DNA of 64,000 nucleotides from Eudromia elegans (lineage: Eukaryota; Chordata; Aves; Tinamiformes; Tinamidae): NCBI GenBank assembly GCA_003342815.1, contig PTEX01000060.1, forward strand, positions 3,160,896-3,224,895, in the 5' to 3' direction. The notes under the pieces are model-generated. The model did not search any database. It saw nothing but the letters and a program-made list of their open reading frames with translations, and was not told the origin of the DNA. Shown here in pieces: positions 24,636 through 37,773 of the stretch (the stretch's first letter is position 1; every line of letters begins with the position of its first letter). The translations under genes were made by a program, and so were the position numbers.

Positions 24636-26036
24636 CTGGAAGGAAAAATAAGACAGGTGAGTTCAGTTGCAAAACACAGACTCAAAAAAGTCACACTGCC
24701 TTGCAGTTGTCACCATGTTAGAAAAAATACTGTAGAAAAAGGGCCTTGAAGTTTATAGAATTTGTTTTAACAGTTCTGATAATATCATAAAATTATAATA
24801 GTCCATCTAAATATTTTGAGATGGCAGCAGGTTTTGTTAATACAAAATTCCTTTGTTATATTCCATTGCTAGTATCATCATTAACATAATATTATATTTA
24901 AAAATAATTCAATAACTCAGCACCACATCATTTATGGAATGTATCTATGTTATTTGACATCTCAAGATCAACTGCCCAAACCTCAGACAAACTCCCCACC
25001 CCAACATCTTTTCACCCATGATATTATGTTGACAGTTGAATAGAGGCAGTTATGCAAGGGAGAAAAGAGATTTTGAATGTGAAGGACTATTGGTTTTCTG
25101 TGAGCATAGGAAATGCACAGGAAACACACTGAAATGGTAAGGAGATGTTGCTTTAGTTCTGTGTTTTATTGGAACAGAGAAATACTTAACCATAAGCGAA
25201 GAGGATAAGACTATAGATTAAAGAAAGAAGATGGTGACAGTAAGTCTTGCTGTTTACAGTATAACTCCAGTTTAAAAAACAAAAAGGTTAAAAAAAACCA
25301 AAAAAAAAGCTCAAGCATAGTATATTATCGAGAAGTATAAAATTTATTCACATGTAAATCCACCGTATCCACAGGCCAATAACTGTAGGTCCTACAAGCA
25401 GAACAGTGACTGGTTCCTGCCCTGAAAACCATGCAAACTAAACAGAAACTTATGGGAGAGAGGAAAAATGTAACTAAAGCTTCAGACTTACAGTGTATGC
25501 CTACAGGAAAGCCTGCTTTTAAAGAGGACGTATATGAAACATTTTACAGTGATTTAAAGTGTTATTCTTGAACATTTACAGTTACTGCAAGCATTCCTTG
25601 TAAAGCTTACGCAAGATGGAAGCAAAAGCAGCTCCTCAACCAGGATGGATGTAATATAGCTGTAAATCACAGAATGCAATAACTAAATCAGTATCTGTAA
25701 ATTATCAGAGACTTGGCTGTGAAAAAGGATAACAAGCTACTGCCATAGGGTTTGGCAACTGGAAAGAAATCCAGATATTCTGAAGTACTGGAGGATGCTT
25801 TATTCCAAGATGATATCATCAAAACCGAGAGAGGGAATGATTGATATTGCAGAGTATTGCTCAATGTAAGGATTTTGTCTACATTTGAATCTATACATAG
25901 TTCCCAGACTCAGTTTGAAGGTTAAATGGAAGAAGCAATGACAGGCATATTATGATAATTTGACACAGAGAGAAATGATACATCCTAACACTCAGAAGAG
26001 AGTTGCTGACACTGTATGGAGTAATTTGACAGGTCT

Positions 26037-26041
<5 letters not shown>

Positions 26042-26087
<46 letters not shown>
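26042..26087. repeat. (TA)23 microsatellite
   Basis: This is an uninterrupted TA dinucleotide run of 46 bp in the PDZ2-splitting intron. It is likely length-variable between individuals. Confidence 0.97.
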
Positions 26088-26092
<5 letters not shown>

Positions 26093-27084
26093 CTCTGTAT
26101 TCCACAAATTTCTATCTTTTTTCTTTGTTATGAATAACATTAGCCTACATATACACTTTCAATAAGCAAATTTATTTTAAATTACTAGGCTAATAGTAAA
26201 AAGAATTGACTGAAATTAAACATTTAAAAACTGGAAATTCAGACTGGCAACATAACCATGTTTTTTCTTCTTTCACCGTCTGTACATTATATTTTCTCGT
26301 GTTTCATTCTAACTCAGGATGGGGGCTTTTTGAGATAGAGAAAATCTCACATAACCTCCCTTTACACTTCTGCAAATGATAAAAGTTCTTATTCAAAAAA
26401 AATAGAAGGAAAATGTGATAGTACTGCAACCTATAAAATTATCTACCAAAAAAAAAAGGATTTTTGATTCTTTTAAGAGTTTATAAAAACAATTTAAACA
26501 CAGACTGACTTGTTCCAGTCTCTTCAAACTTTTTTCTTTTTTTTTTTAATCCTATGGAAATCTAGATGATCAAAATCACAGCAGGACTCTCATATTTCCA
26601 TTACAATATACTTAGAAGATACGGTTGTGCAATTTGGGGAGAAAAAAATAACCATTTAAAAAAAAAGGAAAAAGAAGTTTAGTAAGGTACATATAGAACT
26701 TCTATTTGCTTTGACAGGTCTTGCTTCTGACCTGTCTGACAATAACTTCATAGGTATTTGTTAAAGCTGCTCAAATCTTAAAATCATAATTAAAGAGTGC
26801 ACAATTCTCTCACTAAGACTCAATATTTGACTAGTTATACATTTTTTTCGTTATTCACTTAAACATCTTTAGTATCACTGCAAAGGTTCTGTAAAATGAA
26901 GGACTTTTTTTTCTATTTCCTAGTGGATATAAACTTAAGAATGTTGTGGGAAACTAAAGTGGACAGTGATGAGGCTTGGTAGAATTAGAGAGAAGGTAAC
27001 ACATCAATGAAATGAAGATACAAAGGAAAGCTTCAAAGAAAAGACTGATGGAAGAAAATTTGAGAAAAAAAAAAAAACCATTTA

Positions 27085-27372
27085 AAGTAGATTTTCGATA
27101 CCGTCTCCCATAACATCCTCGTGGGGAAGCTCAGGAAGCATGGGTTAGATGAACGGACAGCGAGGTGGATGGAGAACTGGCTGGATGGCAGAGCCCAGAG
27201 GGTCATAATAAATGAGGCCGAGTCTAGTTGGAGACCTGTGGCCAGCGGTGTCCCCAAGGGGTCAGTGCTGGGCCCAGAGCTGTTCAACTTGTTCATCAAG
27301 GCCTTGGACGAGGGGAGGGAGTGCACTCCCATGTGCTGCCATTCAGAGGGACCTCAACCATTCTATGATTAG
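27085..27372 (+). mobile_element. CR1 LINE with internal deletion (RT segment joined to 3' tail)
   Basis: The + strand encodes part of the CR1 reverse transcriptase: [19 protein letters not shown], then [32 protein letters not shown] and LDEGRECT. Straight after this the sequence jumps to GAGGGACCTCAACCATTCTATGATTAGA, the 3' terminus. The catalytic FADD block and all the DNA between it and the tail are missing. The copy is both 5'-truncated and internally deleted. Confidence 0.92.
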
Positions 27373-27824
27373 ATTGCTTTGGATCTGCAGCTCCCATAGT
27401 ATATGCACGTACCAATAAATCTTCTAATTTTTGCTACTCACAAGACATTATCCTGAATAAACACGTTTAAATGCATTCTGATACACAAAAATGGAAACCT
27501 GATGCTGAAGAATTATGTTGTTATGTCAAAGTCCTATGCCAAAGATGGTGATTACTAGGAAATAGAGTATTTTGGTTGTTCCTTCTAAGAGAGTTAGGGA
27601 GAGGAGAACCTCACATACAGACTCCACAACAGATTTCCTGAGTTTTTCATTGTTTCCATAAAAGTTATCCATTCTAACAGAATTTCTGCCACCAACTCTT
27701 TCAACTATCAACTATTTCAGGTACTACGCTGTCTGTTTTCCAGTCACCATTGCAGAGCAAACGTAGGATAACAAAGTTCAATTCCTGCTGTTGAAAAAAC
27801 TATACCAGAGGCCGTAATCTGGGG

Positions 27825-27862
27825 AAAAAACAAAACAAAAAAAAAAAACAAAAAAAGAAAAA
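27825..27862. repeat. A-rich low-complexity tract
   Basis: This tract is almost all A on +, broken by single C and G bases. It becomes a U-rich pyrimidine tract in the DLG2 transcript, but no coding exon follows it within a usable distance. Confidence 0.9.
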
Positions 27863-29684
27863 GTTCAGTCAGAAGTAAAGAAGATAAAGAGTAGGAAGGG
27901 TGCTCAAAATTAGACAAAGTGTATATGACACACACCCTCTGAGATACTGAAGCATTTGTGCAGAAGGGTTGACATACACTATGTGGGCAGATCAGGTCCC
28001 GCACGACGGGTCCTTCTGGCTCTCGGAAGCCAATTTAAGAAGCAGTGAAGTAGGAGGAAAAAACCTAAAAATTATGTTAAAAACATTTTTACCTGAGAGG
28101 TCAATGGGTGTGGAAAGGTCAAAGAGAAGCTACAGCTGGAGGAGGTGGCAATCTAAGCTCTAAGACTCAGGCACCTGAGTCACAACATGCTGCCATGGGA
28201 GTGGCAAGACAAAAGTCATAGAAAATAAGTATGGGACAAGTTGGTTTTTTTTTCTTTTTTCTTTCTTCCTTTCATTTTTTTTCTCTTCCCCCGATGTGAA
28301 AAGTTTCACACAGAAAAGGCAGAAATGCAGACAACACCTGGATTAAAAGAGGATGCCAGGAAAGCAGTTTCTATAAACAGAAAGCGTGTGGTAAGAGGAC
28401 ATGCTGCTACTACAGGAAAAGAATAAGAGGAAGAAATAATATAGCAGTGAAGAAGAAACAAAAGATACTTACAAGTCAAATTAAAGAGCATATTTGAATA
28501 ATGGGGGAAATCACTAACTAATGTTGCCAAAGAGACATAGATAGATTTTTTTTTTTCTTAAGTAGCATAATGAAGGCAATGAACTGTAAACCTAAGCTAG
28601 AACTATTTTATTTAGAAAAACAAAATCTTGGATTCATATTAGAAAACAAAAGCAGCTGGAGTAAAGCCTTCAATCCTCCAAATGACCGTTAAAGTGCTCT
28701 AAAAAATAACTGCATTCACAAGAGCATAAGCTGATAAGGGAAGAAAAGAGCTCAAGAGGAATAAGTGTGCCCTAATTCGTTTACTTTTTTTTTTTAAAAA
28801 AAGGAAAATTGTTCCTTTCATCCACTGATTTAGAGAAAATGAGATCTGAATCACTTAAAAATAGAGAAATAGGTGATGTTTAGTGGCCATGTTTGCTTTT
28901 GTGTTATATCCTGAGTTTGGGTTAGAAAGTGGATTTTCAGGAGCACACCCTGGGTGAACATCTGCCTGAGAGCACCTGTGACCTGGCAGCTGCACCCAGC
29001 CTATGACTGCTGGTGGCCTTTGCAATACTCAGCATGGTTTCAAAGACAGCAGAGACAGGTTCTCCCATACTGAAGCCCTACCATGCCCACAGAAAGTCCA
29101 TCTATCTGGATTAACTGCCTGGACTCTTAGATAAGATCCCCTGGACTGCTGAGTCAGTTGTGCAGCAGCTGGGCTGTGAATAGAAAGAAATGGCCTTCGA
29201 CTAGCTGCCTATCTGCAGGTCACATTATCTCTCACTGTCTTAAATTAGCTTGCTTAGATTATAAGTCTTAAAATACAACTACTTTTTGCAGAGTAAAGCA
29301 GGAGTTTGTGGTTTGCAGGTAAGTGGGAGACTGAACTAATGGGCTCAAGGCAGCGTGTGCTTGTGCAATGAGAGTAACACTCAGCCTTGATCTTGATTTT
29401 TCAGTCCCAGCTCATACTGATTCAGGTAAAAAAATTGTTTTTAAGGATAATACAAAGGCATGAGGATGATGAAGCTGTGTAGGGACAGTCAGCTAACGAG
29501 AATATCATGACAGCGAATAAATGGGGGACTTATTGCTATTGATGCTGATAATTTACTGATTCTAGCAAATCTATCTTTGAACAATATGTAATCACAGCTC
29601 TGGCTGAAGCCAGTGAATATGATAACCACTTTTCAATCAAGTAAAAAGAGAAACAGTACGGCTGCTCTGGAGTTATCACCTTCA

Positions 29685-29786
29685 TAGAAACACTGGATTG
29701 CTGGGGCTGGAACGGATTTCCAGGCAAAGGCTGGAATATCTGCAAGGATGGAGACTCCCCAACCCCTCCGAGGAACCTGTCTCTTG
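29685..29786 (-). mobile_element. Short CR1 LINE fragment
   Basis: The + strand reads CATAGAAACACTGGATTGCT, GGGGCTGGAACGGA, then ATATCTGCAAGGATGGAGAC and TCCCCAACCCC ahead of ACCTGT, a diverged reverse image of the CR1 3' region with part of the interior missing. It ends abruptly at about 29786 where a different, possibly LTR-derived sequence begins. Confidence 0.7.
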
Positions 29787-30250
29787 TGTAGGTAAGGAAG
29801 AAGTTGGAGGAAGAGTTGCTCTTCCCAGGGACAATGCCAAACAACAGGACTGCAGCACCGACTGGCAAAGCTGCTTTTATTCAGGCAAGACCAGTAAGCT
29901 ACAGAAAGCATCATAAGACCAGAGTCAGCGACAGAATAAATTGGCTCCGAGCCCAGCGCTGCGTCAGAAGGGATGTTGGGTGTTACCTGAGTCAGTCCAG
30001 CACAAATTCATTCCTCATTTCAGAGCATTACATTTTCTTCTTAATGAGTTTGCTTTGTGCTGATTGGCCAGTACAACCTACAAATTAGGCCTTACCTGTT
30101 CCCACTGCCTTTATGCCCAACCAGGCAGTGTCTGTCCTGCAGCCGGCACGACAGCGTCGCGCTGGGTCTGTGAGCGCACCCAGCTGAGCACCCGGCGTGC
30201 AGGATTCACAGCAAAGCCACAGCTACAGAGATCCTCGTGACATAACGCTC
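29787..30250 (-). mobile_element. Possible old solo LTR of an endogenous retrovirus
   Basis: On the minus strand this GC-richer block shows a CCAATCAGC box, then an AATAAAA polyadenylation-type signal followed by a short pyrimidine-rich stretch ending TACA, an order that resembles U3, R and U5 of an LTR. Boundaries are guesses, no convincing target-site duplication was found, and no internal retroviral sequence adjoins it. It abuts a CR1 fragment. If real it is an old, decayed fossil; a non-LTR explanation remains quite possible. Confidence 0.27.
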
Positions 30251-30837
30251 ACGTATACATGTTCTAAGGGGGCGGCTTTGGGATAGTCTGGTTCTGCAGA
30301 CTGAAAGCCTGGGAGCAGCCGGAATGCTTAAGGAATGCTTCTGGAGAGCATCTCCTGGGATAGCTCGATATCCAAATATTAACAAAATATCCAAAATGGA
30401 CAAAAAAATCCAAATGGTGTCCTTGCAGACCACTCTACAATATAACCAAAACAATTTCAAAGGTGAATTAACCTAAGTGACTAACATCACTTTTGGCTGT
30501 AGGTGACGCTACAAAGGTCTGACACTGTCTTTGGGGTCCAAGAAGCAACTGCCTAATACAAACGTCTCAAATACTTTTTTTGAAAAGTTACATGAGTACT
30601 AATAAGAAATAAATATTTGATTAAACATTCTTTTCAAGCTTTATGCTCTGAAAACCTTCTCTAAAACATCCCTTGCTAATAGCAATTTTTTGTACTACAA
30701 TAAGCACAGTTTTATACTGATTTCTCAATTATTCACTCTGTATTCCATCATATATATATATTGCCATACAGCAACCTCTTCCACAGTAATATAAAGAAAA
30801 TTATTGTCATTTGAGAGGTATAGAACATTTCTCAGTT

Positions 30838-31663
30838 CTCCCTGATTGTCTTTATCAATGACCTGGAGGAGGCAAAGCACATTGTGGCAACCAGCGAGGT
30901 CAGGGCAGCCCTTCCCAGAGACCTGGAGAGGCTGGAGAATGGGATGAACAGGAACCTCCTGGTGTTCGGTGAGAACAAAAATTAAGATTTGCCCCTGGGC
31001 AAGACTATCTCCCTTCAACACAGGCTGGGCACTCACGGGCTGGGGAAGCAGCCCTGCAGAAAAGGCTCTGGGATCCTGGTAGGTGGCCTGTAGAGCATGA
31101 GCTTCCTGGTCTGGAAGAACAGAAGCAGAGCCAGTAGAAAAGATAGGATACAGGGAGGCGATCTCTCAGCACTTGTTAGACTGCAGTTTTAGGGCCTGCA
31201 TCCAGTTTTGGAGCCTCCCACACAGGAAGGTAGTGACAAATGGAGAGAGCCCAGTGAAGGGCCACCAAGATGGTTGATGCTGGAGCACTTGGTCTGTGAG
31301 AGAGCCTGGAGGAGCTGGGCTTGTCCAGGCTAGAGAAAGGACATTTCCAGTTGGCCAAACAGCAGGACAGAAGTCATCAAGACAGAGTCATGTGCTACAT
31401 AGAGGCACGTGGTGTGGGGATGGGAACAGCAGACATATTTTGAAACAAGAGAAATTCTGACCAGAATAGTGTTTTCCCCATAAGGACAGTGGGACATGTT
31501 GTCCCAAATAGTTTAGGCACTCGCCACCCTTGAAGGCTGCTAAGACTGTAGAAAGCCCTCTGCAACTGAGTCTGATCCCAGAGATGAGCCTGCTTTGAGC
31601 AGGAGGTTGGACTAGAGACTCCCAAGATCCCTTCCAACCTCAACTATCCCATGATCCGGTAAT
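30838..31663 (+). mobile_element. Older CR1 LINE fragment
   Basis: This is a degenerate sense-strand CR1 of about 0.8 kb. It starts in the late reverse-transcriptase region (TTTATCAATGACCTGGAGGA, encoding F-x-NDLEE). It passes through GGAACCTCCTGGTGTTC, CCACCAAGATGGTTGATGC, GGAGGAGCTGGGCTTGTCCAG and TGAGCAGGAGGTTGGACTAG, and ends CCCTTCCAACCTCAACTATC with a decayed tail. It has many substitutions and small indels compared with the copies near 54-56 kb, so it is older. It lies antisense to DLG2. Confidence 0.88.
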
Positions 31664-34485
31664 ACCCTGTATACGATTCCCCCCTGCTGCTTTCCAGTGG
31701 AAAGAAAAGCAACCTGAGACAATCACTGAAGCAATATTCCCACCACAGGCATCACCACCAGTTACAGCACAGGAATAGTTTCCTCCTACCTGCAAATCTT
31801 CAGAACAGCCCTGTTCCTTTCATATATACTTAGCAAAAATCCTAAATTCAGTTTGTGTATGAGGAACCTTAAGCTTCCTCCAGTAATTTTCCTTTTGAGC
31901 ATCTCAGACTTAATCTACAATGGAGCATTCTTCTGTGGAAGTACTCACGATAATAACCCTCAGCTGAAGGCTCAGGGCTACAGAAACAGAACTGCACTTG
32001 CCTGCCCATGTACAGAGTTCATAATAATCACAATGTTGAGTATTTACATAATACTTACTCAGAATGCTTAACACACCATTAGCAATCTGCATTTAATAAT
32101 AACAGTAGGGACATCAAACTGTGAAAAGCTCAGACAGAACCTCATTCTTTTAGATTTCAATATTTGCTTTGATTTTACTTCTTAAATTTTAATCATTTGA
32201 TTTGCATTTTCTTTGACAACTGGAAAGCATTATTCAGGCCACAAACATAGAGCACAGATACAAAGAAACAACATTCCCCGATGAATTCCAGAAAGATGGC
32301 AAATTCTAGCAAATTTACAGGGAATGATGGGACAAGCAAAGATCAAGAATCGATCCACTACTGAGCAGAAAAATAATAAGGAAGTGTCCAAATATATAAT
32401 AAATAAGGAGTCAGTGAAGCAGAAGTAGGATCATATAGATGACAAGGGTAATATTGTTTTGATACAAGTGGTAACACTGCCAAAGGAATGAATTCTTTCA
32501 TTCACTGCTCACAAAGAAACACGAAGTAAATATCATGAACTGATAGATACTCTCAAGGTAGAAGAAAAAAATATTGAAGGCTCTGAAGGTTCTTTTGTTG
32601 CAGACAAGCACACAAAACCACTTGCAACCTGCCTGTATTTTAGAAATAGATTTTGATCCTGTAACCTAATCTCCAAAAATGTGAGGGTGAAGGTATGCAA
32701 ATAGCATGTTATATGCTATGCTATTCCTGCAAATATGAAGGAATAAAAAGCTTGGTCTCAAAGTAGAGGAGTAATTGACAGAATCATTATGCTGGATTTT
32801 TTTTCCCCTTATTTTAAATGAATGGGGAAATGTAGCGTTAAAAGGAGACAAGGGTAGGTAATAAACAGGTCATGACTAAAGCAGAAGCAGTCAGGAGATG
32901 GCACGTGAAACATACTTGAATTGTGTTAGTCATTTTAAGAGGTCGGGTTAGGAGTAGAAACCTGTCGGAATGATGAAATCTGCAAAAGTTGCAAACATCT
33001 GTATTTGATAACAGTGAGAAATAACTGCAAGAGTGAGAACAGACCAGCCTCCTAACAGCCATATACTGCCAAAAAACATATATTCATAATGGTGGATAAA
33101 AAAATTATTTGTCAATTCAAATTCATAATGAATAGATTGGATTACACTGGAGGTGGGGAATGCAGGGTTTATATAGCTTTTTTTTTTTTTTTCCTGGCAA
33201 ATGTTATTTATTATCTTAAGTGAGTTGATGAGAACTTAATGGTAGGTTAACAGAAATTTGCAGTTCTTCATGACTGCAAAGAATTCTTTCCACAGGAAAG
33301 AACAACAGCAAAATGTAAGCAAATTGGAAATAAGGTGTAAAACAACAAATTAAAAGTGTAACATAGGAAAATATGAATTTCGATACAGAAATAAGATGAG
33401 TCATTATACAAAAGTGACTTTAATTTCCATGTGCTAAGAGTGTGCAAAAAATGATATACCAAAGATGATAAAATTCTTCGGTTGTCTTTTGTTTTGATTT
33501 ACAGTTTAAGTTCTATCTATCCACTTAGGTTAACAAGAAGAAGTAAAAAAAAAAGGGTCACCAACCCAGCAACCAAGTTCCTTCAATGTTCTCTTTCATA
33601 TGTTGTATAAAATGAATAGTCACCTTCACATCTGACTGGAACACAGTGCTCCAAGCTGATCTCCAACCAGACACAGTGTTGCAGGCAGCAAGAAAGGTCA
33701 CGGCAATGTTTTACTGCTTACATACAATGTCACAAAACACAGCTATGGCAGTATTTCTTTTTTTTTCATGGCACTGATTCCAAAAAGTTTTCTCTACCTG
33801 CTAAAAGCTACGCAAATGCATTGACGCAAATGCAACCTGACACAGAATAACTTCTGCTGATTCACCAGGGTCAGGATTTCCCCTTCACAAAGAATTAAAC
33901 AAGCTGTGAGTGGGAGAGAATTATATCTGGGGAGCAATGCGCTCTGCAAATATCAGGAAGAATTTCCTAATGTGAGATCTACTGGAGAAATAAATATACT
34001 TTCTCAGGAAAAAAAGGCGGAAAATATGTTTCTGGAAAATGTACAGATGGAAAATCCATATGCAGACTACATTAAGCATTCATACATATACTATATTACA
34101 GATAAAATCTATCTAACAGCCTATACATAGCTACCTAGGACCTTTTTACATCCTTTCATTTTCTGAAAATGGTGAGTAGAATGAGTACTGCTGTAACGAA
34201 CACTTTATCTTAAACTTTCCTTTAAAGTTTTCCACTGCATTTTCACTTGTCACTAACGTGATTAATGCATTTATTCTCTTCTCAGCTAGACTGTCAATGT
34301 AATACAACCGTTTGGCTCATCTTCACAAAATGTTCTTTACCACTGTAATGCTTTTTAACTGTAGTCTCAAGAATATATGTAAGAAATAAGAAAAAAATAA
34401 AGATGACAGAAATGTAGTTCATAAATGTTACAGAAGTTCCCCTGGCTCTCCAGTAAAAAGTATGCTGAATATTTGTCACACTTAC

Positions 34486-34622
34486 CATAAGAAGTCTGTC
34501 TCCAACCTGCAATCTCCCATCTTTTTGTGCAGCTCCTCCATCAATAATCTTGGTGACATAAATGCTGTTGTCCCCAGGAATGTGTTGGTTTCCCACCCCT
34601 CCTGCAATACTGAAACCTAGAC
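34486..34622 (-). CDS. DLG2: DLG2 internal coding exon: PDZ2 core (LGFSIAGG loop)
   Basis: This exon encodes the main body of PDZ2. It begins by completing the glycine codon split with the upstream exon, giving [13 protein letters not shown], the carboxylate-binding loop and betaB strand. It continues through [20 protein letters not shown] and ends at LQVGDRLLM. The acceptor is a T-rich tract ending TTTCCAG and the donor is GTAAGT, a strong consensus. Length is 137 nt, and it ends exactly on a codon boundary. PDZ2 in this family binds Kv1, NMDA-receptor and other class I C-termini, and neuronal NOS through a PDZ-PDZ contact. The peptide matches mammalian DLG2 as I recall it, with no frame disruption. 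The introns on either side are 23.3 kb upstream and 9.9 kb downstream. Confidence 0.98.
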
Positions 34623-36132
34623 CTGGAAAAAAATAGCGAAAACAAAATATTAGCAATACAATATGAAATAAAAAGGAGTGCAAGGAGAGTGTATACTTTT
34701 TTCTAATATACTCTGCAATAACAGTATTTTTTACAGAACTGCAAACAACAAATATTTGAGAGGTCAATTCACTCACTTTTCCTGGAAGGGCAGAGACAGA
34801 AATAAATAAAGAACATTCTTTCCTATGTTAGTGTAATTTTCAGGAATATACAGACAAAAAAAAAAAAAAATCAAATGTTTACACCAACGTGTTGTCCTTG
34901 CCGAGAGGCAGTGCAGCCTACACTCGGAAGTCACGGCATAACTTGCCATGGACGTCTCTCTATGACTAGTAACAAAACTCTGGAGCTTGGAGTTTATATT
35001 GTTAAATATTGACATAAAACACATCACAACCCATTAGAATAAAATGCAGGTTATTCTTATGATCCACAGAACTGGAAAAATAGCAGGAGACACGTACAGC
35101 ACATTTTGTAAGTAGTATCACAGCGAAAGGTCTGGAGGGATTAAAGAGTGTAGATATTTGGATGTAATTCCGCTCTGCACATTTTTCTAGCACACAGTTA
35201 ACACAGGCTATTGATACACGGAGTACGAAAGCTGCAGTGCTTTGTGCACACATAACTTCTGCTCAATGATCTGTGCCATTCCTAGAGGATGACCCGGAGT
35301 GCCAAGCTTTGGAGTAGCGACAATAACACATGCTAATGTAAAATAAACAGACATTAGAGTCTGAAAGAGAGTTGTACTCTTTCCCCATCCTCTGACACAC
35401 TGCGTAAACACACAAATCATTGCTCTCACTCATAATAAGATTTTTATCTCTCAATCAGAAAAAAGATAGAAACTAGTGTACTTTATTTCCATAAAAAAAC
35501 TACTTTATAGGTTTGATTCTTTTTATAGATCGTATATCTAACAGGAACTTCCACTTAAACAAATAAACTGTTACTGATAATAACTCGCTTAGATTATTGC
35601 TTCAACCAGGCATATCTCTTTTAGCAGTGCAGAAAAATACTAGTTATATCTATCTAAAGAATAATCACTAGTTTTATCTGTGAAATATATTATGCTTTAT
35701 CATTCTCAAAGCAAACATAATAGTAATAGGTTCAGCCTGAGCTATGAATGCAATGGGGACAAATGAGTTGCCTGGAACACAGGTTTTTTTTTTTCTTTAT
35801 CATAAACTCACCAGCTTTACTGCTTCTGCAATAAAACTTAAGGTAGGGTGTATTTATTATCCAATCGCTTACTTAGCAGCTGAATGAGAACAGAGATAAG
35901 GGTTTTAAAGTTAATTGACTATTCCGATATAATTTTGAAAAAATATGATTTTTTTTTCTTGCAGTATTTTTATTTGATAATTATTTTTAGCTTAAAAAGT
36001 TAAGGTCAGATAATATATGAGACTATTTAATGGATACTGTCAGAACAGTAAATTACAGAAAGAAACCTCTGAAATTATATCTCAAATTGGAAGACTATTT
36101 GATTAATTAGTTATGATGACTATTAGCAACAC

Positions 36133-36189
36133 ACAGCTAATTAAGAAGTATGGGATAACACATACAGCTAATTAAGAAATATGGAATAA
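36133..36189. repeat. 31-bp-period short duplication
   Basis: ACAGCTAATTAAGAAGTATG GGATAA (36133-36158) recurs at 36164-36189 with two substitutions, the copies being separated by CACAT. Confidence 0.93.
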
Positions 36190-36531
36190 TTAAAATAAAA
36201 CATAATTTAATTTCCAACTAAAGCTGATGACCGCTGTTGCTATTCATGTGGTACTGACAGGATAACTGCAAAACCAAAAAGATTATACTTCCTTAGCATG
36301 GAAGAATTTATTCATTATTCTGGGACTGACAACAAGGAAGCAAAAACACATTCACAAAAATACATTAAAGACGGTCTGTTACTTTACCTGCAGTGCTGAG
36401 AACTGTGTTTGCTATTTGCTTGGGCTGATACATAACAACTGAAGTGTGAAACCTTAAAAAATGAGGGCTATAACCTATGATCCACATAAGAAAAGTGAGG
36501 TTTATAATGAGAGAGGAGTATATTTTTCTCT

Positions 36532-36580
36532 TTCTGAGTCTACATAAAATGTTGTGTTCTGAGTCTACATAAAATGTTGG
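36532..36580. repeat. 25-bp tandem duplication
   Basis: TTCTGAGTCTACATAAAATG TTG occurs at 36532-36554 and again at 36557-36579 without change over 23 bases. It looks like a recent slippage or duplication event. Confidence 0.95.
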
Positions 36581-37773
36581 CTATATTGTGGCCTTACAAT
36601 GTTTGTGGCTATATTGCATTTGTAAAACGGGGCTACCTTCATTGGCATCACCAAACATACTCCTGAGTACAGAAAGGTGTAAAAGAGCAGAACAAGACAC
36701 AAGGTAACAATGTTTGAGACAGGAAAAGGAAGGTGGATGAGAGACACAACTGAGGAAGAGGAAGGCAGGGAATGGTAAATATTATATAACATAACACTTG
36801 AGAAAGTGTTTGAACAAGGTGAGTTTCCATAGCTTTCCTCTAATGATGTAGTGATACCAATTAAACTTTCCTGCTTTAGAAGCTCACTTCTTGGGAAGAA
36901 TGAGGAATGAAACAATAATTACCTTCACCTTTAACTGAAAAATTTATGCTAATTGTTAGGACACTAGAAAAATACACTACAATAAAACTTTTGGGTAGGA
37001 TTCATCTGGCCAAATTACATCAGACACTGATCATTTATGCTACCTTTATAACCAGTGAAAATTCATTAAGGGCTCTTGAGAAACGTTCTAATTTACAGGA
37101 ACACATCAAGGTATGTTTTCTAATCAAGGTCCTTCTTGTTGTCCCTTGCTGATCCCAAAAAGTCGAAATAAAACAATATATTTAAGTGAAGAACCTTTTC
37201 CTCATTGACTGCTATAGCCAGGGAGGCTTTGTCATCGTACTGCCAAAAACCTCAGGGAAATGCCCTCCCTCTCACCTCCTGCTTACTTCATGTACAATCT
37301 GCATGAAGCATAATGAACCTTGCAGGCAGAGCCTACAAGACCAATTTGGGCTGGATAATGTTAACTTTCTAAAACCAAGTTAAACGAATCTCACGTTAGT
37401 ACCCCAAAAGGGATGTTGGAATTTGTCACTATGCTACACAGCCAGACAGGTTTAATTTAAGCCAATCAACAGAAGGAGGATTTTAGAGGGTAAGCCCAAC
37501 AAGAGTTTCATGGTCTTAACTGAGAACCTTGCTCAAAGAATGTCAAGTCTAAGGTGGTTTATAACCTAAAATGTTATGAGAAGTGTGATTTCTGGATAAT
37601 TAACCAAAACAGTGTGCTCTATATAATACCTGACTGCTAGATTCCTGACTTTGCTAAAGCATCCCTTAACACCACCAAAACAGACCTGCTGACTACAGAG
37701 AGGCTAAAATATGTGCCGATTTATAATGGAAATATGGGACTAGATATGAGCGAAATATGACTGAACAAGCACG

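Larger units (their letters stand above)
24636..34485 (-). other. DLG2: DLG2 intron splitting PDZ2
   Basis: This 9,850-nt intron has donor GTAAGT at 34485 and acceptor TTCCAG at 24636. It carries a (TA)23 microsatellite (26042-26087), an internally deleted CR1 (27085-27372), an A-rich tract (27825-27862), a short CR1 piece next to a possible old LTR (29685-30250) and an older CR1 of about 0.8 kb (30838-31663). The stretches 24700-26040, 28000-29680 and 31700-34480 show no gene or recognised repeat beyond short homopolymers. Confidence 0.85.

Noticed and set aside
27033-27332. 99-codon minus-strand frame
   Set aside because: Antisense of the CR1 reverse-transcriptase segment at 27085-27372.
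31176-31643. Minus-strand frames of 60-82 codons
   Set aside because: These are antisense frames within the old CR1 at 30838-31663.
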